A DNA stretch of 64,000 nt from SZUA-584 sp040768905 (GCA_040768905.1 JAXGMA010000001.1:682001-746000), one strand, 5' to 3'; positions 25,739 to 35,240 are shown, counted from the stretch's first letter. The notes: generated by a model not told the origin, from the sequence alone. Numbers and translations: made by a program.

Positions 25739-26860
25739 ATGCTCATTAGGCCCACATATGCGAAAGTCAATCTTGGCGCTATAAAGCGCAATGTTGTCAA
25801 TATAAAAAAACACTTACCGAACGGTGCTATGATCTGTGCCGTCGTCAAGGCGGACGGCTACGGACACGGCAGCACGATGGTTTCCAAAGCAGTCAAAGAA
25901 GCGGGCGCCGAATGGCTGGGCGTCGCAATGCCGGAAGAAGCGGCTGTGCTGCGTGAAGAAGGCGTTACCGGCCCGATACTCGTCCTTGGCCCTGCCAATC
26001 TTGCACAATGGCGCAAAGCAGCCGGGCTTGATCTCTCCATGACTGTGGCCTCTTATACGTGCGTACAAAACGCTTTGACGGTGTCCCGTGAACGCGGGGT
26101 CAAAATGCGGCTGCACATAAAGGCTGATACGGGCATGAACCGTGTGGGCGTAAAGACGCTTGAAGAAGCAGACCGGATTCTCGATACGATTGCACAAGAG
26201 GACTGCCTTGAGCTGGAAGGGCTGATGACGCACTTCGCATGCGCCGACGAAGCTGATAAAACATACACTCACCTGCAGAACGAGCGTTTCGGCACATTCA
26301 TTCGCTTGGTGCGTGAGAAGGGTTTTGCGCCTATCATACATGCCGCCAACAGCGGTGCCGCGCTCGATTGCCCTCAATTTGCTTATGATATGGTTCGTGT
26401 CGGCATCGCGATTTATGGTTGTTATCCATCCGACGAAGTCAGCAGAGATGTTTTGCTGGAACCCGCGATGTCGCTGCATACGCAGGTTTCATTTATTAAA
26501 GAACTTAAAGAAGGTGAAAGGCTCAGCTACGGCGGCCTATATACTTGCGACAAAACAATGCGCATTGCTACACTGCCCATCGGTTATGCAGACGGATATA
26601 ACCGCCTGCTTACGGGCAAAGGCGAAGTGCTTGTCGGCGGACGCAGGGCGCGCGTTGTCGGGCGCGTATGCATGGATCAGATATTGATCGACGTCACAGA
26701 TATCGACGATGTATGTCTTAACACCCATGTGGTTTGCTTCGGAGAGCAAAACGGCAACAGAATTCCGGTCGAAGAGTACGCGGAAAAATGCGGCACAATC
26801 AATTATGAAACACTCTGTGCCATTTCTCCCCGGGTCCAAAGATTATATGTTGAGGATTGA
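25739..26860 (+). CDS. alr: Alanine racemase
   Basis: PLP enzyme supplying D-alanine for peptidoglycan. The 373 residues include the PLP lysine Lys37 in VVKADGYGHG, the MVRVGIAIYGCYP motif and RLSYGGLYT with the second catalytic tyrosine. The frame is open from 25613, but the family starts at LIRPTYAKVNL, so ATG 25739 is used. The 138-base gap after the ACT gene contains a small CAACC/GGTTG hairpin (25602-25615) and a TGCGTACGCA palindrome, with no clear promoter. Confidence 0.96.
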   Translation: MLIRPTYAKVNLGAIKRNVVNIKKHLPNGAMICAVVKADGYGHGSTMVSKAVKEAGAEWLGVAMPEEAAVLREEGVTGPILVLGPANLAQWRKAAGLDLSMTVASYTCVQNALTVSRERGVKMRLHIKADTGMNRVGVKTLEEADRILDTIAQEDCLELEGLMTHFACADEADKTYTHLQNERFGTFIRLVREKGFAPIIHAANSGAALDCPQFAYDMVRVGIAIYGCYPSDEVSRDVLLEPAMSLHTQVSFIKELKEGERLSYGGLYTCDKTMRIATLPIGYADGYNRLLTGKGEVLVGGRRARVVGRVCMDQILIDVTDIDDVCLNTHVVCFGEQNGNRIPVEEYAEKCGTINYETLCAISPRVQRLYVED

Positions 26861-26869
26861 GTTAAAAAA

Positions 26870-27421
26870 ATGAAAAGTGATTTGCGCCGTGAAATATTAA
26901 GAGAAAGACTGCTGCTCAGCCCCCGGGACGTGCAGGTGAAAAGCAGCAACATCATGCAGACGCTGCTTGGGCTTGAGTGCATTAAAAAAGCCAAATGCGT
27001 TATGGCTTATTACGCATATAAAAACGAGCCGGATCTTCTCGCATTGGCGCATACTCTGCTCGACATGGGCAAGCAGGTGGCGCTGCCGTATATCACAGAT
27101 GATGATGACATCATTGCTGTGGAGTATAAAGGCGACACTTTGCTGAAAAGCAATGTGTTCGGTATTGCTGAACCTGTGATAGGCAGCGAGAGCGAGCAGG
27201 CTGAGCCGGATATCGTGCTGGTGCCGGGCGTGGCGTTCGATGCCTATGGAAACCGCATAGGCTACGGGCTTGGGTATTTTGACCGGTACTTAAAACAGTC
27301 GGATGCATACAAAATTGGCATCTGTTTTGATTTGCAGATTGTGCCGCACGTAGAAGCGCAGCCTTATGATGTTCGCATGGATATGGTCATCACAGAAAGC
27401 CAAGTACTGGGGCCTCTCTGA
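26870..27421 (+). CDS. 5-formyltetrahydrofolate cyclo-ligase
   Basis: Converts 5-formyl-THF to 5,10-methenyl-THF with ATP. The 183 residues have an N-terminal LRREILRERLLLSP-like substrate region and the ATP/folate signature LVPGVAFDAYGNRIGYGLGYFDRYL. The stop overlaps the rsmD start by one base. Adjacent to alr, rsmD and coaD as in many Clostridia. Confidence 0.95.
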   Translation: MKSDLRREILRERLLLSPRDVQVKSSNIMQTLLGLECIKKAKCVMAYYAYKNEPDLLALAHTLLDMGKQVALPYITDDDDIIAVEYKGDTLLKSNVFGIAEPVIGSESEQAEPDIVLVPGVAFDAYGNRIGYGLGYFDRYLKQSDAYKIGICFDLQIVPHVEAQPYDVRMDMVITESQVLGPL

Positions 27422-27957
27422 TGCGTGTGATTGCCGGAAAATTCAAAGGCAGACGGCTTCAAAGTCCGCCCGGGATGACAGCGCGTCCGACAGCCGACAG
27501 AGTCAGGGAAGCGCTTTTCGGTGCGCTGCAGTTTCGCATAAACGGCTTACGGGTGCTGGATGCGTTTGCGGGAAGCGGTGCACTTGGAATTGAAGCGCTC
27601 TCGCGCGGCGCGGCGCATGTGGATTTCGCAGAACAAGATGAAAAATGTATTGTGACGATAAAGAAAAACCTTGGCGCGCTGAAAACAGAAAATTACCGCA
27701 TATACAGGGGTGACGTGATACGTCTGTTGTCCGTGCTGGGCAGCTATGACCTGCTGCTGGCAGACCCTCCCTATGACTCGGATGCTTATATCCCGCTGCT
27801 TGAAGCTGCGCATAAGCACGGAAGCCTCAATGCCGGCGCCATAGCGGTGCTGGAAACAAAAAGACGATTTGATTTTGTCCCACCGATGGGTTATAATTTG
27901 ACAAAACACGCCAACTACGGCGAAACATCGCTGTGGTATCTGGCATACGGAGAATAG
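27421..27957 (+). CDS. rsmD: 16S rRNA (guanine(966)-N2)-methyltransferase
   Basis: SAM-dependent RNA methyltransferase of 178 residues. It has the conserved start MRVIAGKFKGRRL, RPTADRVREALF, the SAM-binding LDAFAGSGALGIEALSRG and the catalytic DPPY at 115-118. Starts at the overlapping TGA/ATG junction with the cyclo-ligase, and coaD follows one base after its stop, the usual rsmD-coaD pairing. Confidence 0.97.
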   Translation: MRVIAGKFKGRRLQSPPGMTARPTADRVREALFGALQFRINGLRVLDAFAGSGALGIEALSRGAAHVDFAEQDEKCIVTIKKNLGALKTENYRIYRGDVIRLLSVLGSYDLLLADPPYDSDAYIPLLEAAHKHGSLNAGAIAVLETKRRFDFVPPMGYNLTKHANYGETSLWYLAYGE

Positions 27958-27958
27958 C

Positions 27959-28441
27959 GTGATCAAATGCGTATATCCCGGCAGTTTCGACCCAATCACA
28001 TGCGGGCACTTAGATGTGATCACGCGCGCCGCAGCGATGTTTGACGATGTGACGGTAGCGGTGCTCGTGAACAAAAGCAAAGAACCTGCTTTTTCATCAA
28101 AACAGCGCATGGATTTTATTCGACGCAGCACGGCACATTTGCCAAAAGTCAAAGTGGATAGCTTTTCGGGTTTGCTTGTAGAATATATGAAGGCGGTCGG
28201 CGCCAATGTTGTCATAAGGGGTTTGCGCGCACTCTCAGATTTTGAATATGAATTTCAAATGGCAGCCATGAACGCCAAGCTTGCGAAAAACGTAGAAACC
28301 ATTTTTTTAATGACAGACATTGCACATTCGTATTTAAGCTCAAGCATGGTCAAAGAGCTTGCTTTGCACGGCGGGGACATCAGCAGTCTCGTACCTGATG
28401 CGATCGTAAAGGATATCCAAAAAAAATTCAGCAGGCAATGA
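27959..28441 (+). CDS. coaD: Phosphopantetheine adenylyltransferase
   Basis: Penultimate CoA synthesis enzyme, 160 residues. It has the nucleotidyltransferase start YPGSFDPITCGHLDVI with the T/HxGH motif, RGLRALSDFEYE and the C-terminal SSSMVKELALHGGDIS. The start is GTG at 27959, immediately after the rsmD stop. Confidence 0.97.
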   Translation: MIKCVYPGSFDPITCGHLDVITRAAAMFDDVTVAVLVNKSKEPAFSSKQRMDFIRRSTAHLPKVKVDSFSGLLVEYMKAVGANVVIRGLRALSDFEYEFQMAAMNAKLAKNVETIFLMTDIAHSYLSSSMVKELALHGGDISSLVPDAIVKDIQKKFSRQ

Positions 28442-28453
28442 AAAGGTGGCATT

Positions 28454-28906
28454 ATGAAGATTTATGAACTACTTGATGAGCTGAGCGAAGAGATCGAACA
28501 AAGCCCGAAAGCTGTTTTTTCTGGCAAACGTTCAGTCAACTACGCCGTTGTGACGGAGATATTAAAGGATATCCGCGCTGAGGTGCCAGCGGCCGTCAGC
28601 GAAGCCGAGCAGCTCCTTGAAGAAAAAGAGACGATACTTAAAACCGCAAAGGAAGAAGCCGCTACGATCATAAAAAGCGCTGAAGATGAACTGCAGACGC
28701 GTATTTGCGAAGATGTTGTGGTCAAAGAGGCGGAAGCAAAAGCCGCGGAGCTGTTAAAGCTTGCAGAGAACAATGCACGTGAGATCACGGTCGGCGCAAA
28801 AGAATACGCAGATGATATACTGGCAGAAATGGAAAAGTACTTTGCGGATTATTTAAAACTATTGAGGAAAAACAGGCTCGAATTAGCGGGTAAACGGAAA
28901 GAATGA
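28454..28906 (+). CDS. Predicted coiled-coil protein downstream of coaD
   Basis: The 150-residue, charged, alanine- and glutamate-rich protein lacks a signal peptide or membrane span. Residues about 45-135 are predicted by eye as continuous helix/coiled coil, resembling ATP-synthase b/E-like or DivIVA-like stalk sequences. An N-terminal segment MKIYELLDELSEEIEQSPK...GKRSVN is the recognisable part shared with clostridial proteins beside coaD. Function is unknown. The 3' end overlaps the convergent ylbJ by 24 bases. Confidence 0.75.
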   Translation: MKIYELLDELSEEIEQSPKAVFSGKRSVNYAVVTEILKDIRAEVPAAVSEAEQLLEEKETILKTAKEEAATIIKSAEDELQTRICEDVVVKEAEAKAAELLKLAENNAREITVGAKEYADDILAEMEKYFADYLKLLRKNRLELAGKRKE

Positions 28907-30106
28907 CCGTTTTGAGCGCTTCACGATCAGTTTGACGAGCAAAACCAGCAATAAAACTGCACCTGCAAAAAAAGCACCGCTGTATGCGGCTGTTTTTATT
29001 TCTCCATTATAGCTGATGACTTCTTGAGAAAGAGGGAAAGATGAAATGAATAAGAAAGTCAAGGTGCTGCTTATAAGCCCTTGAAGGCCTTTTGCGAGAA
29101 CAAATCGCTTTGGTTTTAAACCGCAGCCTGCAAGGACGGCACTTGTCTGCATGTGCACACACAGCCCGCCAAAGCCAACGATCCCGGAAACAAGGATCAA
29201 TTTCGCCCCAAGGGCTGCATCCAAAGATGCTGCTTTGGCGCAACCTACGGCCATTTCCAGACTGCCTGAAAGCAATGCGCCGGCAGCGGCTGTATCGACT
29301 CCTGCCGCTGCTGCAAGAGGCCGATAGATAAAAGAAGCAGCGCCCATGATGCCTGTAACTATAAGGATTTCTATAACCACTGAAAACAGTATGATAAACC
29401 CGCCGATTTTCAGCATTGTCAACAGCGTTTTTTCTATACTTATACACAGCATGCTGCTGACAGAAGGACACGCTGCAGCATCACGCCAGAATAAATTGAC
29501 AGCATCACATATTCGGCGATTCGACTGCACTGGCCATTTGTGCCCAACAGAAAAGAGGCCAAACAAAACGCCGACCAACAGCGCGCCCAAATAATGCGAA
29601 GCTGCAAGGCAGAAACCTGCCTGAGGGGCGGCAAGCAGCCCGGTACTGACTGCGCCGGTCAAAAAGACGGGGCCGGAAACACTGGTGAAACGCACCATGC
29701 GTTGTGCTTCAGTTTCGCTGATCATTCCCTTGGCATACAATTCACCCGTTAGCCTTGCACCGACCGGATAACCTGAAAGAGCGGCCGCAAAAAATACATA
29801 GGCGCTTTCGCCCGGCGCTCCGAAAAGAAAGCGTGTGATCGGAGAGAAGATGTGTGCCAGCAGACGAACGATGCCCGTTTCAATCAATAAAAAAGAGACG
29901 ACCATGAAGGGAAAAAGAGAAGGGAATACGGCGCGCAGCCAAAGATCCATCCCGTCAAGGGCGCTTTGTATGCAGCTTTGAGGATAGAGCAGCAGCATAA
30001 CAGCCAAAAAAGCAGCTGCCAGAACAACAGCGGTTATTCTGAGCCTGCCTGTTAACATTCGCGCGTTCGCAATTGCGGTTTTCAATCTATCACAGCCTTT
30101 AATCAA
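28883..30106 (-). CDS. ylbJ: Sporulation integral membrane protein YlbJ-like
   Basis: Polytopic membrane protein of up to 407 residues with two nucleoside-recognition (Gate) domains; segments FPSLFPFMVVSFLL, SGYPVGARLTGELY and SGSLEMAVGC are typical. In Bacillus subtilis ylbJ is a mother-cell gene needed for heat-resistant spores and lies near rsmD-coaD, as here. The start is uncertain: TTG 30106 (used), TTG 30085 with AAAGG upstream, or ATG 30058. Downstream gene of a tmcAL-ylbJ minus-strand pair. Confidence 0.88.
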   Translation of the reverse strand: MIKGCDRLKTAIANARMLTGRLRITAVVLAAAFLAVMLLLYPQSCIQSALDGMDLWLRAVFPSLFPFMVVSFLLIETGIVRLLAHIFSPITRFLFGAPGESAYVFFAAALSGYPVGARLTGELYAKGMISETEAQRMVRFTSVSGPVFLTGAVSTGLLAAPQAGFCLAASHYLGALLVGVLFGLFSVGHKWPVQSNRRICDAVNLFWRDAAACPSVSSMLCISIEKTLLTMLKIGGFIILFSVVIEILIVTGIMGAASFIYRPLAAAAGVDTAAAGALLSGSLEMAVGCAKAASLDAALGAKLILVSGIVGFGGLCVHMQTSAVLAGCGLKPKRFVLAKGLQGLISSTLTFLFISSFPLSQEVISYNGEIKTAAYSGAFFAGAVLLLVLLVKLIVKRSKRSFFPFTR

Positions 30107-30136
30107 TGATATGACCGCAAAAGCGCAACTATGTTA

Positions 30137-31306
30137 TCAGTAACCCGTTAAGAGCCGTTGTTTATAATCGCGGTCGGTTTGGGAAAAAGGCCGAGCAGTT
30201 TGAGAAAGAGCCCAGACGTTGCTCGCGGCAACATCAATCTCTGGATATGGCGGGACGGCGGTCGTGACGATGGGAACGGTCGAAACCGCAGAAAGTGCAG
30301 AAAGGACTTTTGCGTTTTTTGCGCCCAGAATGCGGAGATGGCTTACCGGTGCCTTATTGCAGGCTTGTGTCATTTCACGCGTGATGCCGAGCAACGCGTA
30401 AAGCAGAATGCGTGATATGCGCGCGTAGGTGTAACGCTTGGTTTTGATGTAAGCGATAAGATCAGCGCGCGTTTGGCAGCTTTTTGCCGCAGCCTGGATC
30501 CTGTTTTCCAGGCCTTCGGAGACATCAGGAAGCTGTGCGAAGTAAGAAGGGCCGAAAAGACGCAGCATATGCAGCAACGCGGCGTCAAAATCTTGAGGGA
30601 AAACCGGCCTGAGCCCTGCATCAAGCTGACTGCGTAAATAGTCAGCGCAGTTGACGGGCATGCCGCGCAGTGCTTTTTGTGTCTGCTTCTTTGAAAAAGC
30701 CTCGCGAATGGCTGTTGCGCTCGGCAGATAAGCGTCAATATCGCTGCAATGATAACCGGCTCCTTCGCGCATGACCACATGCGGCGTGATATGCGGGTAA
30801 AGACGCAGGGCTTTCAGATATTCAACACCGAGAAGTATACCCGGCAAAGCTGCATCCTTTCCAGCACCTGCCGCCTCAAAACGCGCCTTTGGAAAACTTG
30901 CGCCGGAAGACAAGCTGCGGCGTAATAAAGCTTTATAGGTTTTGTCTTCCACATGCAGTGTTTGCTCCAGATTTTGAAGAAAATCAAGGTCGGCAGTTTC
31001 CGCTCCGAAGCAGACGGAATCCGCACCAGCTGCAGCAAGGGTTTTTATCCCGCCGAGTGCAAAACCTTCCGCGCTTTGGACAGATAAGAGCAAGGGCATT
31101 TCAATAACGGCATCCGCTCCGCACATAAGCGCGCAGACTGTCCGCGTCCATTTGTCGAAAATGGCGGGCTCGCCTCGCTGCACAAAGCTGCCGCTCATGA
31201 CACAGACAACATAGTCCGCGCCGGTTTTCTGCCGTGAAAGGGCGATATGTTTTTCGTGGCCGCGGTGGAACGGATTGTATTCGCAGATGATTCCGCATAT
31301 ATGCAT
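30137..31306 (-). CDS. tmcAL: tRNA(Met) cytidine acetate ligase
   Basis: YlbM/TmcAL family: activates acetate with ATP and acetylates the wobble cytidine of elongator tRNA(Met). The 389 residues start HICGIICEYNPFHRGHEKHI with the nucleotidyltransferase HxGH motif and have SGSFVQRGEPAIFDKWTR and GVEYLKAL. The start ATG 31306 is preceded by AAAGGAGAA; the frame extends upstream without support. Followed by ylbJ 30 bases downstream. Confidence 0.94.
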   Translation of the reverse strand: MHICGIICEYNPFHRGHEKHIALSRQKTGADYVVCVMSGSFVQRGEPAIFDKWTRTVCALMCGADAVIEMPLLLSVQSAEGFALGGIKTLAAAGADSVCFGAETADLDFLQNLEQTLHVEDKTYKALLRRSLSSGASFPKARFEAAGAGKDAALPGILLGVEYLKALRLYPHITPHVVMREGAGYHCSDIDAYLPSATAIREAFSKKQTQKALRGMPVNCADYLRSQLDAGLRPVFPQDFDAALLHMLRLFGPSYFAQLPDVSEGLENRIQAAAKSCQTRADLIAYIKTKRYTYARISRILLYALLGITREMTQACNKAPVSHLRILGAKNAKVLSALSAVSTVPIVTTAVPPYPEIDVAASNVWALSQTARPFSQTDRDYKQRLLTGY

Positions 31307-31317
31307 AAAAATTCTCC

Positions 31318-31346
31318 TTTTCAAATGACGCGGAATTATATATAAT
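31318..31346 (+). promoter_or_regulatory. Divergent promoter region of pta and tmcAL
   Basis: Plus-strand TTTTCA (31318-31323) and TATAAT (31341-31346), spacer 17, can serve pta-ackA. The same AT-rich stretch carries minus-strand TATAAT-like sequences (31335-31340, 31360-31365) that could serve tmcAL, though without a convincing -35. Confidence 0.5.
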
Positions 31347-31418
31347 AGCATCTGATCTTATTATATCACCAAACACGCATTATTTGGGTTTGTTTTGAAT
31401 GGAGGTTTGTCAAGGGTC

Positions 31419-32402
31419 ATGGGGTTTATCGAGGACATTATAAGCCAGGCGCGCAAAGCAGGCAAACGCATCGTGCTCCCTGAGGGAACGGAGGAACGCA
31501 CGGTCAAAGCGGCAGAGCTTATAGCCAAACAGGGGATCGCAGAAGTTATCCTGCTGGCGAGTGAGACACAGATCGGGGAAAAAACAGAAAAGCTCAAAGC
31601 TGCAGGAGTCAGAATCATAGACGTTGAAAGTTCAGCCAAGCTTGAAACATATGCAAAAGAGTTCTTCGAAATCAGAAAAAAAAGATGTGCAACTCTCATT
31701 GAAGCCATTCAAACAGTCAAGAATCCTCTTTACTACGCATGCATGATGATAAAAATGGGCGATGCCGACGGCATGGTGGCCGGTGCGATCAACACAACGG
31801 CCAATACGCTCCGTCCCGCTTTACAGATCATCAAAACCTTACCTGGCATATCTGTCGTTTCCAGTTGTTTTATTATGGCGCTCAAAAACAATACATACGG
31901 CGACGGCCTTTTGGTTTTTGGCGACTGCGCCGTGAACCCGAATCCGGATGCGCAGCAGCTTGCGGCTATCGCGGTTTCCACGGCAAAAACAGCGCAGCAG
32001 CTGACCGGCAGGCCTTCCCGCGTCGCCATGCTCTCGTTTTCCACAAAGGGCAGCGCCAAACACGAACTGGTCGATAAAGTGGTCAATGCGACCCAAATTG
32101 CAAAGCAGATCGATCCCGGGCTGATGATCGACGGCGAACTCCAGGCAGACGCAGCACTTGTCGAATCCGTCGGGCAGTTAAAATCACCCGGCAGCCCCGT
32201 AGCGGGCAAGGCCAATGTGCTGATTTTTCCTGACTTGCAATCCGGTAATATCGGCTATAAACTTGTGCAGAGAATTGCAGAGGCAGAAGCATTCGGGCCG
32301 ATATGCCAGGGGTTTGCGGCTCCCGTCAACGATTTATCTCGCGGATGCAGTGTGGAAGATATCGTCTCTGTTGTAGCCATCACAGCAGTGCAGGCAATAT
32401 AG
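31419..32402 (+). CDS. pta: Phosphate acetyltransferase
   Basis: Converts acetyl-CoA and phosphate to acetyl phosphate. The 327 residues are the short, single-domain clostridial form: RIVLPEGTEERTVKAAELI, MVAGAINTTANTLRPALQII and SPVAGKANVLIFPDLQSGNIGYKLVQR. ATG 31419 is used; the GGAGG at 31401 is 13 bases away, a little long. It is the first gene of pta-ackA, the ATP-yielding acetate branch. Confidence 0.96.
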   Translation: MGFIEDIISQARKAGKRIVLPEGTEERTVKAAELIAKQGIAEVILLASETQIGEKTEKLKAAGVRIIDVESSAKLETYAKEFFEIRKKRCATLIEAIQTVKNPLYYACMMIKMGDADGMVAGAINTTANTLRPALQIIKTLPGISVVSSCFIMALKNNTYGDGLLVFGDCAVNPNPDAQQLAAIAVSTAKTAQQLTGRPSRVAMLSFSTKGSAKHELVDKVVNATQIAKQIDPGLMIDGELQADAALVESVGQLKSPGSPVAGKANVLIFPDLQSGNIGYKLVQRIAEAEAFGPICQGFAAPVNDLSRGCSVEDIVSVVAITAVQAI

Positions 32403-32410
32403 GAGGAAAT

Positions 32411-33625
32411 ATGAATATACTCGTTATCAATGCAGGAAGCTCGTCAGTCAAGTATCAGCTGATCGAGATGAACGAAAGAAAGGTGATCGCCAAGGGATCC
32501 GTTGAACGAATCGGCATGAGCGGGTCTACGCTTGCCCATGCGCCTTCAGATAAAAAAAAGATAGTGCTCGAAAAGCCGATCATAGATCACAGAGCAGCGA
32601 TCCAAGAGGTGCTGCATGCACTCACTGACAAAACGCACGGTGTGATTGCCAACATGGACGAGATCAGTGCTGTCGGGCACCGCGTCGTTCATGGTGCGGA
32701 GATGTTCAGTGACAGCGTGATCATTGATGATAAGGTCATCAGCGCCATTGAGGAATGCGCTGAGCTGGCGCCTCTGCACAACCCCGCCAACCTGATGGGG
32801 ATAGAGGCTTGCCGGGCGCTTATGCCCAAGGTGCCCATGGTCGCAGTCTTTGACACTGCTTTTCATCAGACAATGAAAAGGCATGCATACCTTTACGGCC
32901 TTTCGTATGAGGCTTATACCAAATACCGCGTACGCAGATACGGATTTCACGGCACTTCACACAAATATGTGGCATACCGCTATGCGGAACTCATCGGCAA
33001 AGATATCAAAGATCTAAAGATTATTACCTGCCATCTTGGCAACGGCTCAAGCATTACGGCAGTCAATGGCGGCAAATCCGTAGACACCACGATGGGTTTT
33101 ACGCCGCTTGAAGGCATCGTGATGGGAACACGCTCCGGGGATATCGATCCTGCAATCGTGCCTTACCTCATGGACAAAATGCACATGACACTTGAAGAGA
33201 CAATCAGTTATTTAAACAAAGAATGCGGCGTTTATGGCATTTCCGGTGTATCCAGCGATTTTCGGGACATCCAGATGGCCAAAAAGAAGGGGAATGAGCG
33301 CGCAGCTGCCGCTTTGGAAGTGTTCTGTTACCGTATGCGCAAATTTATAGGTGCATACGCAGCTGCCATGGGCGGTGTGGATGCCATAATATTTACGGCG
33401 GGCATCGGCGAGAACGATCATCTCATCCGTGAGTGGGGCGTTGAAGGCCTGGGCTTCCTCGGGGCTTATATTGACAAAGACATCAACAGCAACATCACTC
33501 AGCATATGTCTTCAGGTACAAAGGAAGTCTGCCTATCTTCCAAAGAGTCAGCCGTGGATATTTGGTGTATACCCACGAATGAGGAGTTTGCGATCGCCAA
33601 AGAGACGTTTATACTATGTAACTAG
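32411..33625 (+). CDS. ackA: Acetate kinase
   Basis: Makes ATP and acetate from acetyl phosphate. The 404-residue protein begins ILVINAGSSSVKYQL and has the HRVVHGAE, FDTAFHQTM, YGFHGTSHKYV, LGNGSSITAV and FTAGIGEND motifs of the acetokinase family. AGGAGGAAAT at 32401 precedes ATG 32411, eight bases after the pta stop. Completes the acetate fermentation pair. Confidence 0.97.
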   Translation: MNILVINAGSSSVKYQLIEMNERKVIAKGSVERIGMSGSTLAHAPSDKKKIVLEKPIIDHRAAIQEVLHALTDKTHGVIANMDEISAVGHRVVHGAEMFSDSVIIDDKVISAIEECAELAPLHNPANLMGIEACRALMPKVPMVAVFDTAFHQTMKRHAYLYGLSYEAYTKYRVRRYGFHGTSHKYVAYRYAELIGKDIKDLKIITCHLGNGSSITAVNGGKSVDTTMGFTPLEGIVMGTRSGDIDPAIVPYLMDKMHMTLEETISYLNKECGVYGISGVSSDFRDIQMAKKKGNERAAAALEVFCYRMRKFIGAYAAAMGGVDAIIFTAGIGENDHLIREWGVEGLGFLGAYIDKDINSNITQHMSSGTKEVCLSSKESAVDIWCIPTNEEFAIAKETFILCN

Positions 33626-33704
33626 ATAAAGAACTTCACTGATAAAAAACCTAAACAGCGATTCGCAGATCGGTTGCATGGATGGTGAAGAAGACAGGGC
33701 CTGC

Positions 33705-33730
33705 GCCAGCGGTACAGCAATTGCGCTGGC
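33705..33730 (+). promoter_or_regulatory. Stem-loop in the gdhA leader
   Basis: GCCAGCG (33705-33711) pairs perfectly with CGCTGGC (33724-33730) in the ackA-gdhA gap. There is no T run, so it is not a simple terminator; it may affect gdhA translation or mRNA stability. No clear consensus promoter was found in this 143-base gap. Confidence 0.4.
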
Positions 33731-33768
33731 TGCCTACATTTAATCATAGATAGAGGTATTATACCAAA

Positions 33769-35109
33769 ATGAACAAGCTGGCAGAAGTGTACGCACAAGT
33801 ACAAAAACGCGACAGCAACGAGCCCGAGTTTCTTCAAGCAGTCAAAGAAGTACTTGAATCTCTTGAGCCTGTTGCAGAGAAGTATCCTGAATTCGTTGAA
33901 GCAGGCGTTTTCCACAGAATCGTGGAACCCGAGAGGATGATCATTTTCCGGGTGCCTTGGGTGGATGATTCAGGCAAGGTGCAAGTGAACAGAGGCTTTC
34001 GGGTTCAGTTCAACAGTGCCATCGGTCCGTACAAAGGAGGCCTCCGGTTTCACCCTTCCGTGAATCTTGGGATCATCAAATTTTTAGGATTTGAACAGAT
34101 CTTTAAAAATTCGCTGACAGGGCTCCCGATCGGCGGCGGAAAAGGCGGAAGCGATTTTGACCCAAAGGGCAAATCGGAAGGCGAGATCATGCGGTTTTGC
34201 CAAAACTTCATGTTTGAGCTTGCACGCCACATCGGTGAAAACACAGATGTGCCTGCAGGGGACATCGGCGTCGGCGGGCGTGAGATCGGCTACATGTACG
34301 GTATGTACAAAAAGCTGAGGAACGATTTTACCGGCGTGCTGACCGGCAAAGGGCTTTTCTACGGAGGCAGCCTTGCGAGGACCGAAGCGACAGGGTACGG
34401 GTTGTGCTACTTTATGAACGAGGCCATATGCTCGATCAAAAGCACATCTTTCAAGGGAACCACGGTCGTGATATCCGGATCGGGCAATGTGGCCATCTAT
34501 GCAGCGCAGAAGACTGCTGAACTGGGAGGAACAGTCGTTGCCATGAGCGATTCAGGCGGTTACGTCTACGATAAGGACGGTATTGACCTTGCTGCGATGC
34601 AGAAGATCAAGGAAATCGACCGTTTAAGGATCAGCGAATATTTGAAGTACCGTCCGAAAGCTGTCTACACCGAAGGCTGCGATGGCATATGGTCAATAAA
34701 ATGCGATATCGCACTGCCTTGTGCGACACAAAACGAGCTTGATGAAAAAGCTGCAAAAACACTGGTTTCAAATGGCTGTATTGCTGTCGGCGAGGGCGCA
34801 AATATGCCCTGCACACCTGAGGCTGTGGATTACTTCCTACAAAAGGGCGTTGTATTCGGGCCCGGCAAAGCCGCCAACGCAGGCGGCGTGGCCACATCGG
34901 CGCTCGAAATGACGCAGAATTCCATGCGGCTTTCCTGGAGCTTTGAAGAAGTCGACAACAAGCTGAATCAAATCATGGTCGACATCTACAGGAGCGCAAG
35001 CGCAGCTGCGCGCGTATTCGGCAAAGAAAACAATCTCGTTATTGGCGCGAATATTGCCGGCTTTATGAAGGTGGCGCAGGCCATGAGGGAACAGGGCATT
35101 ACTTACTGA
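33769..35109 (+). CDS. gdhA: Glutamate dehydrogenase (hexameric, NADP-type family)
   Basis: Interconverts glutamate and 2-oxoglutarate plus ammonia. The 446 residues have FRVPWVDDSGKVQVNRGFRVQ, GPYKGGLRFHPSV, the catalytic-lysine loop GLPIGGGKGGSDFDPKGKS and the Rossmann motif SGSGNVA. Length and motifs match the approximately 450-residue hexameric type. In this fermenter it can link amino-acid nitrogen and 2-oxo acids to the aromatic fermentation operon. A strong terminator follows. Confidence 0.97.
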   Translation: MNKLAEVYAQVQKRDSNEPEFLQAVKEVLESLEPVAEKYPEFVEAGVFHRIVEPERMIIFRVPWVDDSGKVQVNRGFRVQFNSAIGPYKGGLRFHPSVNLGIIKFLGFEQIFKNSLTGLPIGGGKGGSDFDPKGKSEGEIMRFCQNFMFELARHIGENTDVPAGDIGVGGREIGYMYGMYKKLRNDFTGVLTGKGLFYGGSLARTEATGYGLCYFMNEAICSIKSTSFKGTTVVISGSGNVAIYAAQKTAELGGTVVAMSDSGGYVYDKDGIDLAAMQKIKEIDRLRISEYLKYRPKAVYTEGCDGIWSIKCDIALPCATQNELDEKAAKTLVSNGCIAVGEGANMPCTPEAVDYFLQKGVVFGPGKAANAGGVATSALEMTQNSMRLSWSFEEVDNKLNQIMVDIYRSASAAARVFGKENNLVIGANIAGFMKVAQAMREQGITY

Positions 35110-35130
35110 AAAACAAAAATTTTTATAAAT

Positions 35131-35177
35131 AAAGAGCAGGGTTTATGGCTATCGGCCGGCAGCCCTGCTCTTTTTGC
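35131..35177 (+). terminator. Terminator of gdhA
   Basis: AAAGAGCAGGG (35131-35141) pairs with CCCTGCTCTTT (35163-35173), with an inner GGCT/AGCC pair and a T run. Confidence 0.9.
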
Positions 35178-35205
35178 GCTGTCAGAATGTTGGCGGCAAA
35201 GGGTG

Positions 35206-35234
35206 TAGACAAACAAAATGCCAAAGTGTATAAT
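35206..35234 (+). promoter_or_regulatory. SigA promoter of the hisS-aspS operon
   Basis: TAGACA (35206-35211) and a perfect TATAAT (35229-35234), spacer 17. The predicted transcript starts near 35241, at the head of the T-box leader. Confidence 0.75.
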
Positions 35235-35240
35235 AAGGCA

